The notes under the pieces were generated by a model. It was not told the DNA's origin and did no database searches. It saw only the letters and a program-made list of their open reading frames with translations. A DNA stretch of 64,000 nt from Prunus persica (Eukaryota > Streptophyta > Magnoliopsida > Rosales > Rosaceae): contig NC_034014.1 in assembly GCF_000346465.2 (NCBI RefSeq), positions 18,487,956-18,551,955 of the forward strand. Direction: 5' to 3'. Shown piece after piece: positions 39,217 to 54,664 of the stretch. Numbering within the stretch: the stretch's first letter is position 1; each line of letters begins with the position of its first letter. Made by a program: the position numbers and the translations under genes.

Positions 39217-39844
39217 TGTTGAGTGAAGTAGTGTTCAGGGAATACAATTATCCAAAGATAGGCACCAGAAGGAGAAGGTTTTTGATGCTAAAGTGTATGT
39301 CCATCCTAATTGAAGGGCCTTATAAATCCCTCAAAAAGTCATGGTTTTCATTTTAAAATTAACCGGAATTTGAACTTGAGATATCCTCCAACATTAACAT
39401 TTGAAAAATAAGTACCACTAAACTAAAAATTAGTAAGTAAATTGAATGGTTGAGAGAATTTTTATTTTACCAAAAATATATTACAGGTCCACATGTATCC
39501 AAATTTAGTGGAGGGGGGGTAGACCAGAGAAAAATCTTGGTGGAATCCATACTTTTTTGACATCAACATATCAGGTATCTTGAAAATGCGAAGGTGGTAA
39601 TTGTTTATACTTAGCTGAAATTCCCACTACGTTTCTTAATTTGTTCTACATGGAAAAGTTTCCCATCTTTCAAAGATGTCCAATTGATCACTAAATTAAA
39701 TACTTGCTTATAGTTTGGCAGGTTAGAAGCCCCCGCGAGATCAGATGAATCTTAAAGTTCTTTGGATAGATAATTGAAAGTGAAGCACACCTAATTATAA
39801 TTTGTTAGGTCACTAGTATAAAACAGTAATTAAAAAGCAAAGTC

Positions 39845-40290
39845 ATCCATCCTCCTTCAAGTAGAAAATTTCATTAAAGTGTCCAAAGTTACAGACTCGA
39901 GCGACAAACATGGCTCATTAAAACCTTGCCTAGGAACCTAGTGGGACAAAACCTAAGGCGAAAGAAAGAGTACACGCTCCATAAAGGCTACAAACAAAAA
40001 CTCATGACGAAAAAAATTATCAACATCAACTTGAAGAAACACATTGAGATATGGAGGACCCTCTTTAAGTCAAACGTTTGTAGAAACCCTACCTAAAGCA
40101 ACTTAGCAAGTCTATCAGCGACATTATTACACAATCTAGGAACAAAAACAAAAGGAAAGAGATGCAAAATCTCTAGATAACATATGTGGATGTTGTTGAT
40201 AATTTCCCATGGCCATCTGATTCAACCACCAATGAATCATAACCAGCATATCCCTGCAAAGCATTGATAAACTCTTACAATGTCTTTTAG
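39845..40290 (-). mobile_element. LINE 3' fragment with RNase H-like remnants
   Basis: On the minus strand it encodes ALQGYAGYDSLVVESDGHGK and, further on, LCNNVADRLAKLL. These match the VESD and (N)VADxLAK elements of the RNase H domain at the C-terminus of plant LINE and related reverse-transcriptase proteins. The 3' edge (TTAATGAAATTTTCTAC on the minus strand) is typical of plant LINE tails. Frames are interrupted, so it is a dead fragment. Confidence 0.65.
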
Positions 40291-40874
40291 ACTTGGATTA
40301 GACCTTCTATTTGAGTTTTAAATAAATTTAATTTTCAGTCCTAAGGTCCTATATATGGTTTTGGAATTAGGACCGACACTCCTTCAAAGAAATGCATTTT
40401 CACATTTTTGTCAAAATCCAAAGGAACTGTTGTGGCGCTCCAAATGCACCTCAGAGGTTGTTAAAAGTGTAGAACAAACTCAAGAAAATCCTTATTGGGA
40501 AAAATTCCAGAGGTTATTGAAAGTTGCTTGCACCATTTCTCAACTTCCTTAAAGCCCTACTTAATCACACTAGAACTCAAATCCATGTTGAACAAGAAAA
40601 CTGCAAGATAGGAGTACGAAGTGTTGAAAGAGGAACCACTTTCACTCGAAACGGACTTCCTCTCTGAATCAATAGGATATGGATGACTGACAGCAAAAAG
40701 CTGGATCTTTGAAAAAACTTAGTGTTTTTGGATGCTCGAGCACCAACCATGGAGCTCCAATGACCTTCGCCATTTTCACCTAATTTTGATCCGGTTTCGA
40801 CCTAAAACTCTTCCCATCGGTCTCGAAACTAATAAAAATCCATTAATTCTCAAAATATTTTGAGCCGCAAATCC

Positions 40875-40878
<4 letters not shown>

Positions 40879-40912
<34 letters not shown>
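40879..40912. repeat. (AT)n microsatellite
   Basis: About 17 uninterrupted AT dinucleotides. Confidence 0.96.
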
Positions 40913-40914
<2 letters not shown>

Positions 40915-41620
40915 CACATAGAAGTAAGCCATAATGCATGTGTACATTATGCACCCTTTATCCTAAGGCTGTTGTTTCCATTATTTTCCACCTATCATTT
41001 TTGGTGGAAGATTTAGTTTGTCAATATGCCATATATGTGGCAAGTCTCGCAACCATTCGTCTGGGCACAAATAGTTTCACCCAATAAGTATGGGATATGG
41101 ATGGAACGTGATGTGAAGTTTTGCATTTTAACTTCCATTGGATATGAAGATGTTGTCACTTCAAAATATTATTTGTGTAGAAAACTTGCTATTGGTGTTG
41201 CCATATATGTTTGTAATGATTGGTTTCCTTTGGCTCCAGAGTAACCTTGCCCAACCTAACTGCACGGAGAGCTACAGCATATGGCAAAATGGGATATATT
41301 CTACTCCCTTATTACGTACTCAGTTCTAAAAAAGATATTGGATTAAGTACCTTCAAAGAGCAGGGCAAACTGGATATATGGAATATGGATTAAAATTATT
41401 TCCCCTCATTGCTAAATTTATAATTTTTTATTTCAAAGATCCCCAACTTTTTTGAATTTAGACAAGTCATTCTAGAATTGACTTCTCCCTTAGAATGTTA
41501 GAATGGATTTTTTCCAGGAAAGCTAGAGATCTTAACAGCTGACCTAACTGACAAGACACCTCTTGGTTGAATCTGACCGGTCCATCAATTTCTAATTTCA
41601 AAAAGCAGTCTTGAGAGAAA

Positions 41621-41831
41621 TGTTGGAGTAACTTATGGACTATTGACTTTCTTTCCTTACATATTAAATTTTTTAATTATAATAATATTTGATTTAATTT
41701 AATTCATGATTTCTTACTTTAAATAGAAATATGAATTTATTATTTACTTGGCCACTACCTCCTACAAGGAGAGAAATATACAAAAAATTCCCACAAACAA
41801 ATATTCTTATATTAGATTTCATATTTTAGCA
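41621..41831 (+). repeat. 5' LTR of the Copia element
   Basis: Begins TGTTGGAGTAACTTATGG and ends TTTTAGCA. It matches the 3' LTR at 49989-50262 through ATTGACTTTCTTTC, AATAGAAATA, TACAAGGAG and CAAATATTCT blocks. It is shorter than the 3' copy, which has extra internal sequence. Confidence 0.85.
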
Positions 41832-42379
41832 AAGTATCAGAGCGGCGATCTTGGAATAGCTGACTCTAGTTTCAAACTCCAACCGCCGCTGTGGAAGTTG
41901 ATGAGTTTTTCAACCCTTATGAAGATAGCATCACCAACTCCTTCTCTCCTTCTTAACCAAGCATGGCCACATGAGTGCCTAGGTGGCTCAGCTCCTACAG
42001 ATGTAGATTAAACCCAAAACCCGATCCTGAATCAGGATCCTATTTTGACCGCCTCGACCCTGATAACGACGACGACGACCCCGACTCTGATGACAACCCC
42101 AACCTCGAATCTATCTCTGATTCAGACCCAGATCCCGACTTCGACTCTGACCCCGACTCATGCTCAGATCCCGATCTGAATTTCTACTAAACTTGTATCC
42201 TATGCATCTTCCGCTACACAGATTATAACTTCCTGACTAACGACCCCGACACATGGACGAGATTGCGCATGCTGTGGTGATTGAACACACACTCGTAAGA
42301 CTTGTTTTAAATTACATGGCTACCCCAAATAGTGGGCTGCTCTCAAGATCGAACACAACGCGATACAACCAGTAATGGT

Positions 42380-43680
42380 ACTGGTTATGGATTCCATACT
42401 TCAGATAAGAGTGATTCCACGAGCTTAATAATTGATTCCAATGTAACTGATTATATGACGTTTGATCATGAGGATTTTCTGAATACTACTCAACCCCGAT
42501 GAACTTGTATTGCTAACGCCAATGGAGTTACTTATCTTATGATAAGGGCTGGCACTGTTGCGCTCCCATCCTCTCTCTCACTGCCTAATACTTTACTTGT
42601 TCCATCTTTATACAATAAGTTGATGTCCGTTAGTCAGCTTATTCAACAATAGAATTGTTGTGTACTTATTTACCCGAATTTTTGTTTGCTTTAAGATATT
42701 CACACTGAGGAGATTCTTGGTCGTGGAACTAAGAGGGAGAGGCTATATTATGTAGATGACTTCAGTCCCAGCATGGCTAATAGTGTGACGCATCCCTCGA
42801 TAGCAAACAAAAGCAAATCTGGTTGTGACACTGTTGATTGTGACATCCATCTTTTAGTTATATGAAGCATCTTATACCAGATTTATTCTCAGGTTTCAAT
42901 GACTCCGACTTCACATGTGATACTTGTATTTTGGCCTAGAGTCACCGTGTGCCCTATCCGTTGAGATATGAACAAGTGTACTACTCCGTTTATGTTAATT
43001 CACTCTGATGTCTTGGGACCTTCACCTATTACTGCTCCTTCTAGCGTTCAGTGGTTTATCACATTCGTAGATGATTATACACGAATGACTTGGTTTTATT
43101 TACTGAAGAATAGAAATGAAGTGTTTTTTCGTTTTCCGTTCTTCCACAAACAAATGAAAACTCAGTTCAATGCTCAAATACAGATTCTTCGCTCAAACAA
43201 TGGTGGAGAATTTTTCAATCATGATTTTTAGGCTTACTTCCAACAACATAGAATTATTCATGAGACGACTTGTCTTTAGACACCACAACAAGATGATGTT
43301 GTTGAACAAAAAAATCGACATCTTCTTGAAACCACCCGAGCACTTCTGATTAGTGCGCATCTTCCTCGCCATTACAAGGATAATGCTATTGTCACCCAAT
43401 TCATCTGATCAACCGCATGCCTTCTAGTTATTAACCTTTAAAACTCCCTTACAAGTGCTTGTGCAACAAGGGCCCCTGACCTCTGTTTTGGTACTCACAC
43501 ATCGAATCTTTGAATGTGTGGCCTTCGTTCATCTCTACAAAAATTAATGTAGCAAACTTGATCCTTATGTGTTTCGTTATGTTTTTGTGGGTTATGCCAC
43601 TCATCAGAAAGACTACTGTTGTTATCACCCTCCTAACCGACTTACTTATGACACTTTGGATGTGACCTTTCTGGAATATG
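42380..43680 (+). pseudogene. Copia protease-integrase region, inactivated
   Basis: Protease-like SLIIDSNVTDYMTFD occurs near 42420-42470; the family normally has a DSGA(T/S) active site, here DSNV. A pre-integrase segment follows (ILGRGTKRERLYYVDDFS near 42715-42765). The integrase core at 42968-43231 shows HSDVLGPSPI, FVDDYTRMTWFYLLK and NNGGEFFNHDF; the usual second catalytic Asp before NGGEF is Asn here. Stops occur at several points. Upstream, 42030-42190 encodes an odd Asp/Pro/Ser-rich stretch where gag would be expected. The region ends at the inserted LTR. Confidence 0.8.
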
Positions 43681-43692
43681 AGATAATTTTTT

Positions 43693-46268
<2,576 letters not shown>

Positions 46269-46559
46269 TTCTTCCATGACCCATCATCTAATTTTACACA
46301 TCAAGGGGAGATATGACTTGAAGGGCAGAATTGGAGCAACTTCGAAAACGAAGAAATTTGCCTCTATACAGAAATGATAGATCGTCCCTAGTCTAGGGCA
46401 CGAGGTTGCTCTTTGACGAAAAGCAATCAATCGCCCATTCACAGTGATCAATCGCCTGACCCACTTGACCCCTACGAAGATGTTTCTGATTCGAATCCCA
46501 CACCTACAAACAAAATAAAACAACAAGATTAAGACCTCCTTCTAACCCAATAGTACCAA

Positions 46560-47712
46560 TAGGCCAATCTCCTAAAAATATCCTTGAGGTAACTACTCTT
46601 ACTACACTTGTGAATTTAGACGATAAATCTATTGGATACCAATTACCTTTCAGGCAGAATCATGAGTAGCCGCAAAACCATTATTCACCAGATATTGGCA
46701 AGACAACAAAATATCCAATTGCGAATGATGTATCCATTGAGAAGTTGTCTAAACCACTCAATGCCTTTATGCATCAATTGTCTGCTATTTATATCCCAAC
46801 CAAGGTTGCTGAAGCATTGAAAGATACTAAGTGGGTTCAAACTATAAAGGAAAAGATGAAAGCTCTTGAGAAGAATCAGACTTGGACATTGGAAACTTTA
46901 CCACAAGGGAAAAAAACTGTCGAATGTAGATGTGTGTTTACCATAAAACATAATGTTGATGGATCCATCGAGCGATACAAAGCAAGACTTGTGGTGAAAG
47001 GGTACACACAGACTTATGGTGTAGATTATGAAGAAACCTTTGCACCAATTGCAAAATTGAACACAATCATAGTCTTATTGCCCCTCGCATCTAATTTGGA
47101 CTAGTCACTATACCAGTTTGATGTAAAGAATGCTTTCCTGCATGGAGAACTCACGGAGGAGGTGTATATGGATTTTCCTCTTGGATATAATACTACTCAG
47201 ACTGGAATAGTATGCAAATTACAAAAGGCATTGTATAGATTGGAACAGTCACTATGTGCATGGTTTGGGCAGTTCACCATGGCAATGAAGAACAATGGTT
47301 TTAAACATAGTAACTCAGATCATACTCTGTTCTTGAAACATCAGAAAGGGAATGTTAACAACTTTAATAATCTATGTTGACGACATGATTATTATTGGGG
47401 ATGATAAACTGGAAATATCTCAGTTACAAGACTATTTGGCTACTGAATTTGAGATAAAGAATCTAGGTGGACTCACTATTTCTTGGGGATTGAAGTAGCC
47501 CGATCACAATAAGCCATATTTCTCTCTCAAAAGAAATATGTCTTGGACTTGTTGACAGACACATGAATGCTAGATTGCAAACCTGTAGACACTCTTATGG
47601 TTCAGAATCATCATCTTGGAGAATACTCAGATCATGTTCCAACTAACAAAGAAAGATACCAAAAGTTAGTGGGAAGATTGATCTACTTGTCCCATACTTG
47701 GCTAGACATTAC
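46560..47712 (+). pseudogene. Copia reverse transcriptase region, inactivated
   Basis: Reads KDTKWVQTIKEKMKALEKNQ, YKARLVVKGYTQTYGVDYEE, TFAPIAKLNTI, QFDVKNAFLHGELTEEVYMD and KLQKALYRLEQS, then (after a frame change near 47370) IYVDDMIIIGDD with the YVDD catalytic motif. A stop follows LASNLD near 47102 and others occur near 47496. It ends in the RNase H connection (GRLIYLSHTWLDIT), where the Harbinger derivative is inserted. Confidence 0.88.
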
Positions 47713-47729
47713 CCGAGGGCGAGTTGACA

Positions 47730-49730
47730 TCATGGCTGACGCCAATGCACGGGTTTAAATTTTTTGATTGTTGACGCGTGCATTTCACTTACCAACGGTA
47801 AAATAATAATAATAATATGTGCGCTGATGCCAGCTTCCTTTCCGCCAATTGCTAAAAGCCAGGTGGTGGCCTCTGGGCGCTCCGATTCGTTTTTGTTCTC
47901 CAATCCAATGGTTGGCCTTTTTTTTTTGCAATAAAATTTTGAAAAAAATTTTGAAAAAAAATATTTAAAAAATACAAAAAAATTCGGAATTTTTTTCTAT
48001 AAATACCTACAAATATTCTTCACTTTCAACATCAAATCCTCATACATTTTCTTCTCCTTCTACTATTATTCTCTTTCTACTCAATATTTTTTTCACTTTC
48101 AAATTTCATTTTTATTCACCATCTTATGGCATCTTCCATCGAAACTGGAGGCACGTGGAGCACCATGGAAGATGTTCTATTGTGTGAATGTTGGGCCCAA
48201 ATTAGTCATTGTCCAATCACGGGCAATGAGATGAAATTCTCTCATATGTGGAGAAAAATTCATGCCGAATTTTGTGAAAGATCGGGTTCGGCTCGTTTGA
48301 AAATGGCCTTGTCTAATAGGTGAAAATTTTTAAATAAAGAGTTGGGGAAATGGAGAGATAAGTTAGCAAACGTGATGGACAACCATAGAAGCGGGGAAAA
48401 TCTTAGCAATAAGGTAAATTATTTGTAATTTCCATTTTATTAATTTGAATGTCCTAATTATTTTTTTATTTTAATGTTTCTTGCATTTCCAATATTTTGT
48501 TAATGTTTCTTGCATTTTCAATATTTTGTTAATGTTTCTTGCATTTTCAATATTTTTTTTTAAATGTTTCTTGCATTTTCAATATTTCTTAAACGTTTCT
48601 TGCATTTTCAATATATTTTTTTTAATAGATTATGCAAGCACAAATGTGGTTCGGTGCCATTGGGTAAGGCAAAAAATCTTTCAACCATGACCAATGTTGG
48701 GAGGGTGAAGAATTGTTCGAGATTTAGAATTATTCCAACAGGTTTGACTGTTGTGTTGAACAAGACGCTACTCCAGGTCTGACCATTGTGTTGAACAAGA
48801 CGCCACTCCATGATTCAAGGCCATTGGATTCGTCATTGGATTCCCCGATGAGTCAAGACTCACCAATCCAAAAGGAGCCGAGGCCTAGTGAGAGAAAGGA
48901 GGCGAAGGCCAAGTGGCACCATGAAAATTGAATTAGACATGAAAAAAGATGCGGATGAGAAGGCAATGAATGAAGAATATGCAAGAGAAAGGGAGTATGT
49001 ACGCAAACAAGATATTGAGAAGAAGGACTGAGAAACCATGACCATGGATACGAGCCATATGTCCCCTGAAACAAAATAATTTTGGAAGCTAGAACAAAGG
49101 GATGTTATGAGAAGGAGACTTTTCCGTGACGATGGACCTAGCAACACCGATTAGTTAAATGATCAAAATCATTAAGTTAGTTTGCTTGTCTTTTATTTTA
49201 TTGTATTTTAATATTTTGTATTAAAGTAGTTCTAATTCATGTCTTTTATTTAATTAGTAGTAATTCTTAATTAGTTGTATTGCTTTTCTTTGAGTGAATA
49301 AAGAAATCATTCAATAAAATGCCTTTTTATTCAACACAATGCATACATCAAACAAAACATAATTTAAAAAAAAAAAAAACACAACCAAAGCATAAATAGG
49401 AAAAAACCATAACCAAAGCATAAATAAAAATATACCACAACCAAAGCATAAATAAAAATAAACCACAACCAAAGCATAAATAAAATAGACCACAACCAAA
49501 GCATAATTAAAAATAAAACTTCAACAAAATCTTATATGAAAATATTTCTCCAAATTAATTGTTTAGGTTAAAAAAAAACAAAAAACAAAAAAGTGAATAG
49601 TATTTGCCCTTTGTCATGGCAATGGGTGGAAACACACCTTGCTTTTTGCAAGGGCAGATACTATTCATGTGAATAGTATCTGCTCTTGCCTCCCCTTGTC
49701 CTTTGCCATGGCAAATGGGTGGAAGTGCTC
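47730..49730. mobile_element. Deletion derivative of the Harbinger element, inverted, nested in Copia
   Basis: The right end GGGTGGAAGTGCTC followed by TAA matches the inverted left end of 30105-34016. Internally it keeps a decayed SANT/Myb frame (48126 onward: MASSIETGGTWSTMEDVLLC) and the TTTCTTGCATTTTCAATATT intron minisatellite (48470-48625), but has no transposase. The left end is missing, since homology starts inside the palindromic region. Its terminal coding part (48850-49160) is broken by several stops. Confidence 0.8.
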
Positions 49731-49734
49731 TAAT

Positions 49735-49981
49735 GAATCTTTTTTGTGGCAACAAGGCTGCAATGGCTATTGCACAGAATCTAGTTCAACATGATCGCAC
49801 CAAACATGTTGAGGTAGATCGACACTATATCAAACAGAAGCTTAAAGCTAAAGTGATTCAGCTTCCTTTCGTAAAGTCTGAAGATCAATTGACGGATATT
49901 TTGACAAATACAATTTCCAGTAGAGCATTCCACAATTCACTGTACCAGTTGGGCAATGGCGACATCTATGCACTAATGTGA
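49735..49981 (+). pseudogene. Copia RNase H C-terminal fragment
   Basis: Reads FCGNKAAMAIAQNLVQHDRT, KHVEVDRHYIKQKL and EDQLTDILT, the conserved end of Copia polyproteins. It continues the frame interrupted by the Harbinger derivative and stops just before the polypurine tract and 3' LTR. Confidence 0.88.
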
Positions 49982-49988
49982 GAGGGAG

Positions 49989-50262
49989 TGTTGGCGTGAC
50001 TTATGGACCATTGACTTTCTTTCTTAACACACCAAGAATTTTCATTAGAATTATATTTAATTTACTTTAATTCTTGATTTCCTACTATAAATAGAAATAG
50101 GAATTTATTATTTATTGGGCCACTAAGGTTCCATTGTATTATAAATATGACCTTCTACAAGGAGGGGAATATACAGAAAATTCCCGCAAATAAATATTCT
50201 CATATATATGAAGAAAAAAAAATTGGCAACTGTCCAAATATATTAGGTTTCATATTTTAGGA
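49989..50262 (+). repeat. 3' LTR of the Copia element
   Basis: Begins TGTTGGCGTGACTTATGG and ends about TTTCATATTTTAGGA. It matches the 5' LTR with extra segments, among them a short insertion containing an A run near 50215. Confidence 0.8.
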
Positions 50263-52655
50263 AGGAAATGTCTTTTGGAAGTGGGTGTTTATGCGCAATT
50301 CCTTACGGTTGAGACGGTTCAGTGACTGATGCTAGCACTCCTTTGTGGGGTTTGCAAGACGAAGAAAATGGTAGCGTAGTTGGATGGGTTTTAACCCATA
50401 ATTTGTTTGTAGACCATCAATGCCTTTGCATTTCTCATTCAATCACTACAACCACTTCCGTGGAAGAACATACATTCCTTGTTATGGAGTACATACATGA
50501 TTTGATGGTAGGACAAGAGGGAGATAGTGATGAAGTTAACAATGAATTCTTTTGATAATTAAGTACTACTTGGACTCCACATACTATGTATGTGAAGAAT
50601 TAATTAAGGGAGACTTTGGAAAAGCCCAAAGGAGAGAGAAAATTTTTAAAAGAAGCCAAAATGGACAAAATTGCCCTTATTTATTTTTTGATTTCCTAAG
50701 GAATCCTTTACATTTGCATGTCTTTTGTTTGAAAGTTGAGAGGTTTTTCTGTCTTTTTTGAAAAAGCTTTGGCTTTTTCCAAAAGTGAAAGTTTTTTTAT
50801 GGGTAAAACCTAAATTTACTATTAATTAATTATTAATTTTATCACATGACTAAATCATTTTCGGTTTATAAAGCCGATTATTTGACAAGCAACCTTAAAA
50901 ATGAACGGTTCGCATAAAAAAAAAGGGTGGTTTTGGAAAAGGTCCGTTCCATATCGTGAGAGATGAATTCAAACGATTAGTTACTGCTTCATTAAATTAC
51001 GTACTTACCAGCCTTAAGTAAATTTTTTTATAGTAGGACTAGAGAGTTTTAAACAGGAGTGGAAAGTTGAAACTTCAAAGTGATAAACAAGTAAAATAGT
51101 CCAAGGAGACCAAAAGATCCGTTCCCTTTTTACAGTAGTACAGATGTCCATTGTCTTGTCCATTGTTTCTTGATTAATTTTTCAAATTGATAGAGTGAAC
51201 TTTCTTATGGACTAAATATTCCATATACGTCTTAGCAATAATGGCTAGAGTCCGCACCCTTGTAATTAAGTTCGATTCCTCTTTCCGTATATTATTTTAA
51301 TTTAGAATAGTTTAGATTATCGTTTGTATAAAAAGAAAATACGGAATAGAATTGGAATCAAGAAAAAGTATCATAGAGGCGATGCTGGCTTCCAGCCACT
51401 TTAAGTGAAATTAGTGGTGGTGGCTCTTTACAAGTGCTACTTTGGCTGAATGGGGAACCACGACATAACCTAATAATAAAACTACGAATGCCTAAAGTGA
51501 TTCATTTATGTTACCACAAGAAGGGAATTAGATGCAATGAATCTAGACACTTTCTTTCCATCATGCGAAAATGTCTCGGGTCCAATAATGAGTTTCACGC
51601 CCCACTTACGTGAGAAGTTCATGAATGAGTTTCACACAACTCTAGATCAAAACATACGTGAGAAGTTCATGAACACTTTCATAACAACAGCTAGCTATAT
51701 ACAACACTAAGTAGACGGGCAGACATGTACACTTATAGACTATAAGTTACAGTGATAACAATATAAGAGAACAGCAGCCCCATCGGTTGCCGGATATCCA
51801 CCGGCTGGTAGCCTGATACCTACCGAAGGGTTGCGCAGAGCCCTATTCAGGAAAGCCAATTGGCTGATATGTTTTGATTTATATTTACCTACGGACTCTT
51901 AACATATAATTTCACCAATATCCTTGATTAAGCTCATCGTACAACAATAATTATGCACTGAAACACTCTGTTTTAGTCAAAAAGTGTTGTGCAGAGGTGT
52001 CATAAACTAGGCAATAGATGTTGGTTGCTTTTACCACTGCACCATGCCAGGCCGCCCCTGAGTGCATAGTTCAAATCGACACTATCAACATAACATGTAA
52101 TATTGTTATAGGTAGTGGAATACTTGTCAATCTACCCTTTCCAAAGATTTGTCTGGTTGTAAAACTGACAAACTTGCTTATATTTTAAAGATCAAAAGTA
52201 GCAACTATAAAAGCAAATTAGGTTAGGGTTCAACTAATGGTGGTGGAAATCTGTGGAGAAAAGTTTCTGTAGCAATCTGCGTATATTGTCCAAGAATGTG
52301 TCCAGATTCAAGATGGATGACAGCCACTTTAATTTTACCCAACAGAAACAAAAACATCATCATTTGGTATCATTGAGAAAGACACAAGTTGAAAAGCAAT
52401 TGGTGATAGACAGTGCTCTCAAGCAAAATTACTCTTTTAAATCTCCTAAATCTTCATTTGCCGTCGGCATGTGCTAAAGGTATTTTATTTTGTCTGTACA
52501 AAATTGGCATTTGCAAAATAGAACCGTACATATGGAAACTGTCTACCAATCAACATATATACGACAAAATTTGTACTGGTTTTATGTCCATCTTCAAATA
52601 GCCACTGTTTTCATGGATGATGTTTTTCTTTGTTATGTCTAGTATTCCCTTTGCA
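50263..52655. other. Gene-free intergenic DNA
   Basis: A plus-strand frame at 50322-50555 and another at 52253-52477 have no recognised similarity. A SINE lies at 51236-51345. Near 52010-52065 the minus strand has a TGGTGCAGTGGTAAAAGC string resembling a tRNA-type A box, without a good B box. No host gene is supported. Confidence 0.4.
51236..51345 (+). mobile_element. SINE-like element
   Basis: The A-box-like TGGCTAGAGTCC, B box AAGTTCGATTCCT (51268-51280) and tail GTTTAGATTATCGTTTGTA match the element at 10806-10925. Confidence 0.55.
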
Positions 52656-52789
52656 GAAAACCCTTGTGGCTGATGCTTTAGCTAGCTATGAAGATGATCA
52701 GTCACTAGGTTATTCTTGGTGGTCTTCAGTTCCTTCTTTTGCAGCTGCTTTCTATGTAGTATCTGCTAGATTATTACGTCATGCTAGGG
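52656..52789 (+). pseudogene. Isolated exon-like segment of unrecognised protein
   Basis: A frame of about 44 codons lies between TTTGCAG and AGGGTAATA, good acceptor and donor sites. It begins KTLVADALASYEDDQSLGYS and includes WWSSVPSFAAAF and SARLLRHAR. Composition and splice borders suggest a genuine exon, but I find no partner exons nearby and do not recognise the family. It is most likely a gene fragment. Confidence 0.35.
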
Positions 52790-54304
52790 TAATAAAATCA
52801 AATATTATTATTCCAACATCTAGACAAATAGAGTTTAAACATACCACGTCTTTAAAGTATATTGCTTCTTTTTAATAGTTATTTATATATTTTTGTTCGG
52901 TCAACTTTATGGGGGCCACCAATAGCGCAATAATTTGTTTATTCCATATTGTATATCATTGTCTTCCTATCTTTCTCGTCACATAAAATAAGGGATATGC
53001 AAATTTCTCTCCACCGTTGGAATTCGAATCCAAGGCAAAATCTTCAGAAGTGGTGTTCTAGACATCAAGTAATTAATGATGAATGATATTGAAAAATTAG
53101 ATACAGTTTTGATGAGGACATGCATTGATGTTGAGGCAAAGTGAAGATATCAACTAAAAGACTACATATAATTTGCGGGGGTCACTAGAGAGGAGTCAAC
53201 AGCTTACTGAGCTTTTCGGTGTTTCAGACCAAGCGGCAAAGGAACAATCAGCTCAGTGGTGATCTCCCACAGCTTTTTACCCACTGCCATTTTCATGTGA
53301 AATGCCACTAGTCCAATTCGTGGGAGGATAAAGAGTTGACCAAAATTAATAAATTCAGGACCTAACAGATGACATGATTGTTGCATATCCTAATCTTTGC
53401 ATGCTATCTATGCAAAAGATGAATGGTTGTGATTCAACATATAAACATCCTCGCAAAATGATTTAGTTCATAAACTGTTTGGTCGTCTAACAATGTGAGC
53501 ACAAAAAAAAAAAAAAAAACACATTTTGTTAGAGAAAATTAAACAAAAATATATATAAGGTAGAAAAGGAGAGTGTGGGCGATGACCCATAGTAGCATGA
53601 GTTAGGTCCCCCACCGCCATTTCCATGGATGGTAAGGAGTAACAACAGGGTATTGCGAAGGGTAAAGAGAAAAGGTGAAGTACTAGAGCGCTGGATGGAA
53701 GGTGATATAGAAACACTGGAGGACCCAATACATGCTTGTTGTGGGCAGCTGCTGACACTTATAATTGTTTTCTTCACCCGTTTAAATTGGCCGCTGACAT
53801 CACACTAACGTCAGCTTGCCCATGCACCAGCCCACACAAGTTTTGCCTTTGGGCTTGTCCAGTTTCCTGGAGCCCACTTCTTGTCATGGCAATTTTTCCT
53901 CAGTGGGGGATTGTTTTGGAGCCTAGCCCCTTTTTGCCATGGCAAATGCGAATCGATGGAAATGCTCTTATAGTAAAACTCGCACGATATTGAAATTTGA
54001 ATTGTCCAAACACAAAACAATAAATAATATTGGAAAAGACATAGCTGAGCGACAACTCGCAAAGAAACGAAACTATACACCAAAATTTTATAACGATAGT
54101 CAAATGTATTGCGTAGGTTTTCTGATAAGGTGCTCAAGCTCAATGACCAGTCATGTTTTTACTCACCACGATATATTTCTAGCTAGGTTAAATTTCTTAA
54201 GAATAACTAATAGTCGCGTGAAGCTCAAGCCGCACTCTTAATAATTTACTGTTTTTGAAAAATGAAAATTGTGTCACAAAATTTTAGGCCAAGGTGGCTG
54301 ACAA
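52790..54304. other. Gene-free intergenic DNA
   Basis: Apart from the small MITE at 53762-53967 and an A run near 53503-53519, I see no coding exon or RNA gene. A GGATTCGAATTCC string near 53020 on the minus strand may be a SINE B-box remnant. Confidence 0.4.
53762..53967. mobile_element. Small PIF/Harbinger-type MITE
   Basis: The right end GATGGAAATGCTC is followed by TTA (53968-53970); the left end is preceded by TTA (53759-53761). The CATGGCAA and TTTTGCCATGGCAAATG blocks match the ends of the elements at 30105 and 47730. About 206 bp, no coding capacity. Left TIR is weak. Confidence 0.6.
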
Positions 54305-54664
54305 CACTACTACAAAATAGTTAAACCACGACATGAAATAGACAACGGTGTATCTTAAAATCGTTGTTGTGTTTTAAAAGATGACGGTCTTATCTTATAC
54401 ACTACTAGTGTTGGGTTGATTTTTAAAAGACGACGCTTGTCACTGACAAGCGTCATTTTTTTAAAACACGCTAAACAAAAAAATGCCGCTTAACTAAATT
54501 CGCGCTCGACCTAAATTTTCAGATTTCCCTCCTTGAATCACGAAACTCTCTGAAACACTCCCTCTCACACATCTTGAGCACTCATCTCCCTACAAAATCA
54601 TCAGAAAATCGATATCACGAAGGAGTTGAGAGACTGAGGTCTTTGCAGATCCACAAGATGGAGA
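54305..54664 (+). mobile_element. End of an outer CACTA element, interrupted by a second CACTA
   Basis: Starts CACTACTACAAAATAG, the classic CACTA terminus. It continues with inverted motifs such as AGACGACGCTTGTCACTGACA followed by its complement. At 54665 a second CACTACTACAAAA begins. Only about 360 bp of the outer element is seen here; whether the rest lies beyond the window cannot be told. Confidence 0.7.

Larger units (their letters stand above)
39217..41620. other. Promoter of the sulfate transporter and intergenic repeats
   Basis: The first few hundred bases are 5' flank of the minus-strand transporter; no clear TATA box stands out. The rest holds a LINE fragment (39845-40290), a possible LTR-like remnant near 40720-40870 and an AT microsatellite. 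A 72-codon plus-strand frame at 41026-41244 has no recognised similarity. Confidence 0.45.

Noticed and set aside
50322..50555. 77-codon frame after the Copia 3' LTR
   Set aside because: Composition is plausible for an exon but there is no recognised domain and no supporting splice or promoter context.
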